64,000 bases of DNA from JAEWSN01 sp942493335 (lineage in GTDB: Bacteria > Bacillota > Clostridia > DSM-8532), in the NCBI GenBank assembly GCA_942493335.1, contig OW818693.1, positions 868,001 to 932,000 on the forward strand, given 5' to 3'. The notes under the pieces are model-generated. The model did not search any database, was not told where the DNA came from, and saw only the letters and a program-made list of their open reading frames with translations. This document shows positions 57,350-64,000 of the stretch, piece after piece (the first letter of the stretch is position 1; each line of letters begins with the position of its first letter). The translations under genes were made by a program, and so were the position numbers.

Positions 57350-59647
57350 TCACTTTGGATCCGGATTCTCATTTCGGGAACAGGGTTCGCATGGGTCTTT
57401 CAGCGCCCGGCGCGTGGCCCTGCGGTTCTCCCACCATGCCAGCAGCGCAAGCAACGGGCCGTTGAATGCCGCGACGGTGGATTGAACCAGATGCGGAATA
57501 CGGCTGAACTGATCCGGCGTGTCCAAAACCAGATAGGTCCAAGTGGCGGTTGGAACCGTAGGACCTACGTCATCAGAACGGACATGGCCATCCCCGTCCA
57601 CCATCCGTGGAATCCATTCCGTCAGGGATTCGGCGTGCCGGATCCACATTGCGTCAAACAGCGGGATGATCTCCTGATGAAAGACATCGAGCGGATTCAG
57701 ATTCCCGAAGGCGGCCAGATGCACGCCTTCCCGGATGGAGGCAGTCTCTCCGATGCAGTCGGCCCAGGCCTGGTCCAGCAGGGTCAGCCAGAGACGTCGA
57801 TCCAGCGCATCCGCCGCCTCACGGCCGACACCTGCAACGCAGACCGCATACAGGGCGGGATGCAGGTCGGACATGCCTGGTTCGGGCCGTTCTCCCGCCA
57901 ACACGGCCAACCGCCGTTTCCGGACAATGAGACGCTGTTGTTCCGGAAGATCCGCATACTTTTCCAGCTGGGTGCGGATGTCCTCATGGTAGCCTTCCAC
58001 CAGCCGTTGCCCGATATCGAAGGCACGGATATAAGTGGGATCGCTGGCCGATTCGGGATGGTTCCGACGAAGCCGGTCGCGGACATGTGCGGGGAGAATT
58101 GCCTGAAAGTCATACTTTATGTAAAGATCATCCTCAAGACTCACATGGAACCGGCTCTCCCCCGGATCCCCCTGCCGGCCCGCCCGCCCGCGCAACTGCA
58201 TGTCCACGCGGCGGTGTTCATGCCGTGAGGTTCCCAGTACCAGCAACCCGCCAACGGCGACGACTTCGTTCCGATGGGACTGGTCCGATCCGCCCAATCG
58301 GATGTCAACGCCGCGTCCGGCCATGTTCGTGGAGACGGTGACCGCACCCGGCGCACCCGCCTCCGCGATGATGGCGGCCTCTTCCCGATCATTGCGCGCA
58401 TTCAGGACCCGGCATGAAACGCCATCGGCAAGAAGCCGTTCCGCAAGCGCCTCCGATTCGGCGACATCGACGGTTCCAATCAGGACAGGCCGTCCGGTGA
58501 GCTGGCAAGCCGCCACCTCGCGGCACACCGCATCGAGCTTTTCCTCCTTTGTGGCATGAACGACACCAGGGTGGTCCTTTCGAATGCAGGGCGCATGAGG
58601 TTGGATCAAGACGGTCTTCAGCCCATAGGCCCGCTCGAACTCCCCCGCGGAGGTCTTCGCCGTTCCCGTCATGCCGGAAAGGTGAGGGTACTGCCGGATG
58701 AAATGCCGGGTCGTGACGGTTCCGAGCAAAATCCCGTTCCGTCCCTGCACCAACCCTTCCCGTACCTCGACCGCTTCCTGCAGCAGTTCGGGCCAATGCC
58801 GGTTCAGTGCGACCCGACCAGTGTGGGGGTCCACAAGCAGGACGCATCCGTCGCGCAGAATGTAGTCCCTGTCACGCTTCAGGAGAAAACGGGCGGTCAG
58901 GGCCGCATGAAGCCTGGGCAGCAATTCGGAAGCTGCGCCGTCGTAAAGATTCTCCACGCCAATCAGTTCCTCGGCTTTCCGGATACCGGCATCCGAGAGC
59001 GTCACTTGCTGTTCATTGCGGTCCATGAGCAGATCAGACTCCCGGCTGAGGCTGTCAGCCACCCTCAGGAATCGGGCTGTTTCGGCGGCATCCGCCTTGG
59101 CACCGCCTGCCAGCACCATCGGAATGCGCGCTTCATCAAGGAGCAGCGAGTCGCATTCGTCGACAATGGCGGCCTGAAAAGGTCGTTGCACAAGATCCGC
59201 CGCATCCATCGCCAACCCGTCGCGCAGATGGTCGAATCCGGCCTCCCGTGCCGTGAGCCAAACGACATCCGCCCGATATGCGGCCTGACGTTCCGGCTTC
59301 GCCGATAGGGCCGTGACGCATGCCGTCGTCAGCCCGAGAGAAGCGCAGACAGGCCCCATCCAACGGTAATCCCGTTCCGCAAGATAATCACTGAACGTGA
59401 GAATATGAACGCCGCCTTCCGCCTTTGCCAGCCAACAGGCGGCAATGGCGGCAGAAAGGGTCTTCCCCTCCCCCGTCGGCATTTCCACGATCTTCCCTTC
59501 GGTCAAGGCACGTGCCGCCTCTATTTGGTTCGGATGTACCTTGAATCCAAGTATTCTTTCGGCTGCAAGACATGCCGCATCGAAAACCACCCTGAGGGCA
59601 GGCATTTCATCCCTGCGAAGATGCTTATCTTCCCTTTGGTTCATCAT
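57350..59647 (-). CDS. SecA-like preprotein translocase ATPase (SecA2 type)
   Basis: A 765-residue SecA homologue: HPNQIEAARALTEGKIVEMPTGEGKTLSA (Walker A), VDECDSLLLDEARIPMVL (Walker B), a preprotein-crosslinking region, LSGMTGTAKT, VSTNMAGRGVDIRLGG, GTSRHEHRRVDMQLRGRAGRQGDPGESRFHVSLEDDL. It lacks the C-terminal Cys-rich zinc tail and is shorter than housekeeping SecA. Walker B reads VDECDS rather than the common VDEVDS, and the C-terminal end has an extra hydrophobic stretch (about 730-750). This fits an accessory SecA2-type motor. No secY2, Asp or serine-rich adhesin gene is nearby. ATG 59647 has GGAGAGCCC upstream. Confidence 0.88.
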   Translation of the reverse strand: MMNQREDKHLRRDEMPALRVVFDAACLAAERILGFKVHPNQIEAARALTEGKIVEMPTGEGKTLSAAIAACWLAKAEGGVHILTFSDYLAERDYRWMGPVCASLGLTTACVTALSAKPERQAAYRADVVWLTAREAGFDHLRDGLAMDAADLVQRPFQAAIVDECDSLLLDEARIPMVLAGGAKADAAETARFLRVADSLSRESDLLMDRNEQQVTLSDAGIRKAEELIGVENLYDGAASELLPRLHAALTARFLLKRDRDYILRDGCVLLVDPHTGRVALNRHWPELLQEAVEVREGLVQGRNGILLGTVTTRHFIRQYPHLSGMTGTAKTSAGEFERAYGLKTVLIQPHAPCIRKDHPGVVHATKEEKLDAVCREVAACQLTGRPVLIGTVDVAESEALAERLLADGVSCRVLNARNDREEAAIIAEAGAPGAVTVSTNMAGRGVDIRLGGSDQSHRNEVVAVGGLLVLGTSRHEHRRVDMQLRGRAGRQGDPGESRFHVSLEDDLYIKYDFQAILPAHVRDRLRRNHPESASDPTYIRAFDIGQRLVEGYHEDIRTQLEKYADLPEQQRLIVRKRRLAVLAGERPEPGMSDLHPALYAVCVAGVGREAADALDRRLWLTLLDQAWADCIGETASIREGVHLAAFGNLNPLDVFHQEIIPLFDAMWIRHAESLTEWIPRMVDGDGHVRSDDVGPTVPTATWTYLVLDTPDQFSRIPHLVQSTVAAFNGPLLALLAWWENRRATRRALKDPCEPCSRNENPDPK

Positions 59648-59713
59648 GGGCTCTCCTTCCCTGCGACGCTGCGCAGCACAAGCAGACCGGCGGATATACC
59701 GCCAGCCGGAGGA

Positions 59714-59734
59714 GGATCCGCACAAGGCGGATCC
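59714..59734. other. Perfect short hairpin upstream of the SecA-like gene
   Basis: GGATCCGC and GCGGATCC form an 8-bp stem with a 5-nt loop, 67 nt upstream of the secA-like start. It has no T-run on either strand, so it is not an intrinsic terminator. Confidence 0.5.
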
Positions 59735-59735
59735 G

Positions 59736-60197
59736 TCAGAAGGAAAGGGACAGCTTTTCGCAGGAGGGACCGACATGATGGCAGAAAAGGGAAATCCGAT
59801 CATTCAAACAGACAAGGAAACCCATAGACTGGACGTGGTGGTTGCCGGGAGCGGTGCGGTGCGGGATCGCAAGCCGGTCTGGCAGCGACGTGCCGGGAAA
59901 GGAAGAAGGAATTCGCAGGCCACAGGCATTCGTATAGATCTCCAGCGTGGAGAACCATGCAAAGTCATACAATCGCCGCCACATCCGCCCGCCAGCCTGC
60001 GGTGCCGGATTCCGGAAAACGAACATGCAAATCCGGACGATCGCATGAAGGCAGGTCCGAATCCCCGCAAGAACGCGGAAAAAGCGGACAGGCAACCTTC
60101 CGCGAACGATGCCGGTGAAATGCGCGGACAGGGTTTCGGACATGGACTCGGACAGAGTTTCAGAGAGGGACTCGAACTGTTTTCGTCCGTTTTCCAT
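59736..60197 (-). CDS. Hypothetical 153-residue protein between ABC-F and SecA-like genes
   Basis: An open frame on the same strand as its neighbours, starting at an ATG with AAGGAGTGGAC directly upstream, 30 nt after the ABC-F stop. The N-terminus is Ser/Glu-rich (MENGRKQFESLSETLSESMSETLSAHF), then a basic, partly hydrophobic stretch (VRFFRVLAGIRTCLHAIVRICMFVFRNP) that could lie at a membrane. The C-terminal half has no clear pattern and may be degraded or untranslated. It could be a cargo or partner of the SecA-like ATPase, but nothing beyond position supports this. A plus-strand ATG at 59774 with GGAGG upstream is a weaker alternative. Confidence 0.35.
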   Translation of the reverse strand: MENGRKQFESLSETLSESMSETLSAHFTGIVRGRLPVRFFRVLAGIRTCLHAIVRICMFVFRNPAPQAGGRMWRRLYDFAWFSTLEIYTNACGLRIPSSFPGTSLPDRLAIPHRTAPGNHHVQSMGFLVCLNDRISLFCHHVGPSCEKLSLSF

Positions 60198-60227
60198 GTC
60201 CACTCCTTCCACCACCGCAGCGTACCG

Positions 60228-61784
60228 TCAGACGATCTTCGTGGTCCAGTTCTCCGCGTTCCAGACGTCGGAGACCCAGCCTTCATAAAACTCCGGTTCA
60301 TGACAGACCAGCAGGATGGTCCCGTTGAAGGCCTGCAAAGCGCGGGCCAGCTCGTCCTTCGCATCCTGGTCAAGATGGTTTGTCGGCTCGTCCAGCACCA
60401 GGAAGTTCGATTCCCGAAGCATCAGCGCGCACAGCCGGACCTTCGCATTCTCACCGCCGGACAACACCATCATCTGGGAGGTGATGTGCTCCGTGGTCAG
60501 CCCGCATTTCGCCAGCGCCGCGCGCACCTCGCCGTTGCCCATGGACGGGTACTGGCTCCAGATTTCCTCCATGGCCGTCCGTCCGTTGTTGCGGGCGGAT
60601 TCCTGAATGAAATGGCCGGGCACCGCATACGGGTCCAGATCCACGGCACCGTCCAGCGGCTTCAGAATCCCGAGCAGGGTGTTCATCAGGGTGGTCTTGC
60701 CCAAACCATTCACCCCGCGAAGGGCGATTTTCTGTCCCCGTTCGATGGACAGGTCCAGCGGCCGTGTCAACGCTTCTTCATACCCGATCACAAGCCCTTT
60801 TGTCTGCACCACGACGCGTCCCGGCGTCCGGGCCTCGGGAAAGCGGAAGGCAGGCTTCGGCTTTTCCTTCGCAATCGTGATGATGTCCATCTTGTCGAGT
60901 TTCTTCTGTCGGCTCTTGGCCATGTTCGTGGTGGCCACGCGCGCCTTGTTACGGGCGATGAAATCCTCCAGCCGGTCAATTTCCTTCTGCTGCTTGTCGA
61001 AAGCGGCTAGCGTCTGGGCTTTCTTCAGTTCGTACATCGCGCGGAACTGCTCGTAGTTGCCGGTATACCGGGTAATCGAGGCATTCTCGGCGTGATAGAT
61101 CACATTGACGACATCGTTGAGAAACGGAATGTCGTGGGATACCAGAATGAAGGCGTTCGGATACTCCTTCAGGAAGTTCTTCAGCCAGTTGATGTGCTTG
61201 TCGTCGAGAAAGTTCGTCGGCTCGTCGAGGATGAGGATCAGCGGATTTTCCAGCAACAGCTTTGTCAGCAGCACTTTTGCGCGCTGTCCGCCGGACAACT
61301 CCGAAACATCGCGTTCCAGGCCGATTTCGCCGAGGCCGAGGCCGTTTGCCACTTCCTCGATGCGGGCATCCAGCGTGTAGAAACCACTGTGTTCGAGTTC
61401 GCTCTGAATCTCGCCCACATCTTCCATCATCGCGTCCAGCGCATTCGGGTCGCAATCGCCCATGGCGTCATAGATCGCCAGCATGTCCTTTTCCAGCTCG
61501 AACATGTGCGCGAAAGCGGTCCGCAGAATGTCGCGGATGGTCTTGCCCTTCTCAAGGACAGTATGTTGATCCAGATAACCGGTGGTGATGCGGTTGCACC
61601 ATTCCACCTTGCCGGCGTCCGGATGGAGCTTGCCTGTGATGATGTTCAGAAAGGTGGACTTGCCCTCGCCGTTCGCGCCGATCAGGCCCACGTGTTCGCC
61701 CTTGTTCAGGCGGAAGGATACGTCATCGAGAATGGTTCGTCCCCCGAACCCGCAAGTGACGTTGGATACGGTCAATACACTCAT
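60228..61784 (-). CDS. ABC-F family ATPase
   Basis: A 518-residue soluble protein with two ABC domains and no membrane part. Domain one has GLIGANGEGKSTFLN, SGGQRAKVLLTKLLLENPLILILDEPTNFLD; domain two has LRGVNGLGKTTLMNTLLG, SGGENAKVRLCALMLRESNFLVLDEPTNHLD. The interdomain linker (about 240-320) is charged. ABC-F proteins bind the ribosomal E site, as translation factors or antibiotic-protection proteins; which applies cannot be read here. ATG 61784 has GGAGGCAAC upstream. Confidence 0.93.
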   Translation of the reverse strand: MSVLTVSNVTCGFGGRTILDDVSFRLNKGEHVGLIGANGEGKSTFLNIITGKLHPDAGKVEWCNRITTGYLDQHTVLEKGKTIRDILRTAFAHMFELEKDMLAIYDAMGDCDPNALDAMMEDVGEIQSELEHSGFYTLDARIEEVANGLGLGEIGLERDVSELSGGQRAKVLLTKLLLENPLILILDEPTNFLDDKHINWLKNFLKEYPNAFILVSHDIPFLNDVVNVIYHAENASITRYTGNYEQFRAMYELKKAQTLAAFDKQQKEIDRLEDFIARNKARVATTNMAKSRQKKLDKMDIITIAKEKPKPAFRFPEARTPGRVVVQTKGLVIGYEEALTRPLDLSIERGQKIALRGVNGLGKTTLMNTLLGILKPLDGAVDLDPYAVPGHFIQESARNNGRTAMEEIWSQYPSMGNGEVRAALAKCGLTTEHITSQMMVLSGGENAKVRLCALMLRESNFLVLDEPTNHLDQDAKDELARALQAFNGTILLVCHEPEFYEGWVSDVWNAENWTTKIV

Positions 61785-61873
61785 GTTGCCTCCGGATGCT
61801 TTCCAACCGGTCCAGCCGGCCGGCATTCCATTATACCATCCCGGCACGGGTTGGAACAGACATGTTTCTTCCG

Positions 61874-62989
61874 TCATGGCAGCGGAACGTAGGAGCCGTC
61901 CTTCACGGTGAATCGATAAATGGGCCTGTGCACATCCCCATAGTCGTCAAACTCAATAATGGACTGCAGCCCTTCAAAGGTGCGGATCTTCAACAAGGTG
62001 GACTTCAAGGTGTCCGGCTTGGTATCCGGAGCCAACCGGAGTATTTCCGCAAGGACACTCATGGCATCATAAGTCAGCGTGGCGTCGGCATTGGGCTCGA
62101 ATCCGAACTTATCCCTGAAGCGTTTGACAAAATCAAGGTATTTTGCGCCATCAGCCAGCATGTTCACCTGGCTGACCAAAAATGCATCTTCGATGTTTTC
62201 TCCGGTCCGACTCAGCAAATCGGTGCCGATGGACCATCCTGCCATATAGCAGGGTATGCCGAATTCCTTGACTGACAGGTTTTCCAGCAGCAGGGCGGTT
62301 TCCTGGGATGAGGCAATGAGAAGGAGCGCTTCGGCCCCGGAACTGCGTACACCGTCAAGGATACCGGGATAATCTGGCTTTCCCGCCATGTTGAAACTCA
62401 CGTCATGGATGATTTCCGTCCCGTTTTTGGATGCCTGCCTTATGAAGAAATCCTTCGCCGTGTCCGAATACACCTTGTTTGAATAGTCCCACAGCACAGC
62501 CACCTTCCGGATGCCCGCTTCGAACATCATATCAGCCAGCGCCGTCGATTGTTGGCTGTTCGCCGTGACAACACGGAACATCCAGTCATCCAGGCCTGAG
62601 TATGCCTCGCTGCCGACCGTTGGACTGATGTATAGCTGCTTGTTCTCCGCCGCCCACTTGACGGATTTTGCGGCACTGGCGCTCTCCATGTGTCCGATGA
62701 CCGCAACGACGCCTTCCGTCTGCATCTCCTGATCCATCAGGACCGCCTGGTCCGGGTCCGCCTTGTCATCCTTTGCAAGAAGCCACAGCATGCGGCCTTT
62801 GATTCCACCGGCCGCATTGATCTCGTCAATCTTCAAGGTGGCGCCATACATGCCATTGACACCAATGTTCGACCCGAGGCCGGTCAGGCATGCGGAAAAA
62901 CCGATTTTCAGGGGTTGTTGCTGCACAAGTCCGCAAGCGGAAGCCAGAAGCGGAATGCAGATCAAGGCAACCAGACCTCTCATCTTCAC
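61874..62989 (-). CDS. ABC transporter substrate-binding lipoprotein, LivJ-like
   Basis: A 371-residue exported protein. The N-terminus MKMRGLVALICIPLLASACG is a lipoprotein signal with a Cys after LLASA. The mature part is a type I binding protein of the branched-chain amino-acid/amide family: KIGFSACLTGLGSNIGVNGMYGATLKIDEINAAGGIKGR, VIGHMESASAAKSVKWAAENKQLYISP, RVVTANSQQSTALADMM and YDAMSVLAEILRLA. No permease or ATPase genes (livHMGF) adjoin it, so it may feed a distant transporter or a sensor. The GTG start at 62989 is chosen because GGAGGG lies 6 nt upstream. Confidence 0.88.
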   Translation of the reverse strand: MKMRGLVALICIPLLASACGLVQQQPLKIGFSACLTGLGSNIGVNGMYGATLKIDEINAAGGIKGRMLWLLAKDDKADPDQAVLMDQEMQTEGVVAVIGHMESASAAKSVKWAAENKQLYISPTVGSEAYSGLDDWMFRVVTANSQQSTALADMMFEAGIRKVAVLWDYSNKVYSDTAKDFFIRQASKNGTEIIHDVSFNMAGKPDYPGILDGVRSSGAEALLLIASSQETALLLENLSVKEFGIPCYMAGWSIGTDLLSRTGENIEDAFLVSQVNMLADGAKYLDFVKRFRDKFGFEPNADATLTYDAMSVLAEILRLAPDTKPDTLKSTLLKIRTFEGLQSIIEFDDYGDVHRPIYRFTVKDGSYVPLP

Positions 62990-63140
62990 AGCATTCCCTC
63001 CCGACATAAAGTGCTGACGCTTGACACCTCTTTCTCAGGATTTACCCCCGGAAAGCATCGGGAAACTGCGAATGAACGTCGAATCACCGTAGATATACGA
63101 CGATTTTGTACGAAAAGATGAAACATTATCGCTCAGTGCC

Positions 63141-63575
63141 TTACAAGATGACAGGTCCGCTACCACCATGGAGGCGGGTTCCCACCCAATCGACCGTTTC
63201 CTCCACATATTGCGGCAACGCCTTGTTTTCAACCCCTGCAACCTGTACGTTGCAGCGACTCACCGGAATGAGGAATTTCGGTGCTGCGCATTCACCGATG
63301 GCTTGGGCGACCTCCGGGGTCAGCTCCCCGAGCATGGCATTCGCCACCACGATGCCGATGGGGCCAAGGATGGCATCCACCCGGGCGGCATTGTACCGGA
63401 TGGCATTTTCCCCGGTTGCGCCTTCGCTTGCGCCGGCCTTCAGCATGGCTGAGGTGGCAAGCGCATTTGTCCCAAGCGCCACGATTTCAATGCGGTCCTG
63501 ATACACGGCACGCAACCGTTCCACGATCGCCCGTCCAATTCCCCCGCCTTGTCCGTCCACAACCGCTATCCGCAT
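63141..63575 (-). CDS. DUF3842 family protein
   Basis: A 144-residue protein that starts MRIAVVDGQGGGIGRAIVERL, resembling a nucleotide-binding Gly-rich loop, and continues IEIVALGTNALATSAMLKAGASEGATGENAI and GPIGIVVANAMLGELTPEVAQAIGECAAPKFLIPV, the DUF3842 pattern. The function is unknown; such genes are often found next to cobalt/nickel-type ECF transporter genes, as here. ATG 63575 has GGGAGGTTTCAC upstream. Confidence 0.85.
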   Translation of the reverse strand: MRIAVVDGQGGGIGRAIVERLRAVYQDRIEIVALGTNALATSAMLKAGASEGATGENAIRYNAARVDAILGPIGIVVANAMLGELTPEVAQAIGECAAPKFLIPVSRCNVQVAGVENKALPQYVEETVDWVGTRLHGGSGPVIL

Positions 63576-63671
63576 GTGAAACCTCCCGTCCGGCCGTCCG
63601 CCTGCTTGTTTGACCATATGACCCGATTCTACCACGCAAGACGCGCTTTGTCCCATCGACGCATTCCAGGC

Positions 63672-64000
63672 TCAGCCCGCATGACCGCAACGAGGACAAG
63701 GCCGGAGCGAGGCAGGCACTTCAAGTCCGCACGCCTCCATCAGTTCCGCATCCGCAAGCAGCTCGCGCGACGGACCATCGGCCGCCACAACACCATCCCG
63801 CAGGATTACGACACGCGGGCACAAGGCGAGGATCATGTCCAGATCATGGCTCGTGATGAGGCGGGTATGCGAAAAGCTTTCCAGCAGACCCATGACACGC
63901 CGGCGTGCACGGGGATCCAGCCCGGCCGTCGGCTCATCCAGCACAAGGATGTCCGGCTCCATTGCCAGAACGGATGCGATGGCCGCGGCATGCTTCTCAC
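63672..64000 (-). CDS. ABC transporter ATPase, CbiO/NikO-like, C-terminal part (runs off the right edge)
   Basis: About 109 C-terminal residues are visible, EKHAAAIASVLAMEPDILVLDEPTAGLDPRARRRVM, with Walker B and the D-loop, then the H-loop in LITSHDLDMILALCPRVVILRDGVVAADGP. This order and the LITSHDLDMILALCxRVVIL phrase are typical of ATPases of ECF-type cobalt/nickel or vitamin transporters. The residues after the signature Glu-Lys read HAAAIA where RRVAIA is usual. The C-terminus ends CPRCGH, a possible CxxCxH metal site. With DUF3842 next to it and larBCE elsewhere in the window, nickel or cobalt is a plausible substrate, but this is inference. Confidence 0.82.
   Translation of the reverse strand, partial: EKHAAAIASVLAMEPDILVLDEPTAGLDPRARRRVMGLLESFSHTRLITSHDLDMILALCPRVVILRDGVVAADGPSRELLADAELMEACGLEVPASLRPCPRCGHAG

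Noticed and set aside
59774..61010. Plus-strand frame with a GGAGG box before an ATG at 59774
   Set aside because: It runs antisense through the ABC-F gene, and its composition beyond the first 40 codons looks like shadow sequence.

Overview
The window reads as a chromosome segment of a low-oxygen, Gram-positive-type bacterium, most likely a Clostridia-like Bacillota with fairly GC-rich codon use. Supporting this are a DivIVA-type protein at the left edge, the order infC-rpmI-rplT behind a terminator-type leader, a TPP-riboswitch-controlled thiT, the split ThrE exporter, the DUF1292-ruvX pair, a SpoIIM/RDD/DUF58/MoxR cluster, DUF3842 and sigma-A-type promoters. No phage, insertion sequence or CRISPR array was seen. 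The species cannot be named from the sequence alone.

Layout. 0-9.5 kb: partial divIVA-like gene, glycogen phosphorylase, a D-Ala-D-Ala-carboxypeptidase-like protein with all three catalytic motifs altered, a hybrid sensor protein without its phospho-accepting histidine, prfB with a +1 frameshift site at UAA, a probably leaderless small gene and a two-part threonine/serine exporter. 9.4-15.5 kb (minus): glycogen synthase, serine hydrolase and larE-larB-larC for the nickel-pincer cofactor. 15.5-24 kb: a structured intergenic element, an RlmI-like methyltransferase, an FAD oxidoreductase, RNase HI, tRNA-Leu(UAG), a hemerythrin-cupin protein, and a GGDEF-EAL protein coupled to a CheB whose esterase residues are lost. 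24-32 kb: the pyrB-pyrC-pyrF-carA-carB operon with a leader resembling the enterobacterial pyrBI attenuator.

32.5-35.7 kb holds the most accessory-looking genes: two overlapping genes for membrane-anchored proteins built from seven copies in total of a divergent beta-sandwich-like repeat. 35.7-38.8 kb: DUF3048 lipoprotein-like gene, DUF1292 protein, ruvX and about 1 kb without genes carrying an inverted pair of structured repeats. 38.8-44 kb: glycolytic genes gapA (with a Rex-type operator) and pgk-tpiA-gpmI. 44-51 kb: a seven-gene MoxR/DUF58/transglutaminase-like envelope operon. 51-55.3 kb: DUF975 membrane protein, SpoU-type methyltransferase, infC operon, thiT. 55.3-64 kb: a soluble sugar-binding-like diguanylate cyclase, a SecA2-like ATPase, an ABC-F protein, an amino-acid-type ABC binding lipoprotein, DUF3842 and a partial CbiO/NikO-like ATPase.

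Themes. Nickel (larBCE with a 12-unit His-rich repeat, perhaps the metal transporter at the right edge), c-di-GMP signalling (one synthase, one probable phosphodiesterase), redox control of glycolysis (Rex) and a run of probable pseudoenzymes (DacA-like, CheB-like, histidine-kinase-like) are the points most worth testing. All functional statements rest on reading motifs by eye; no database search was run.
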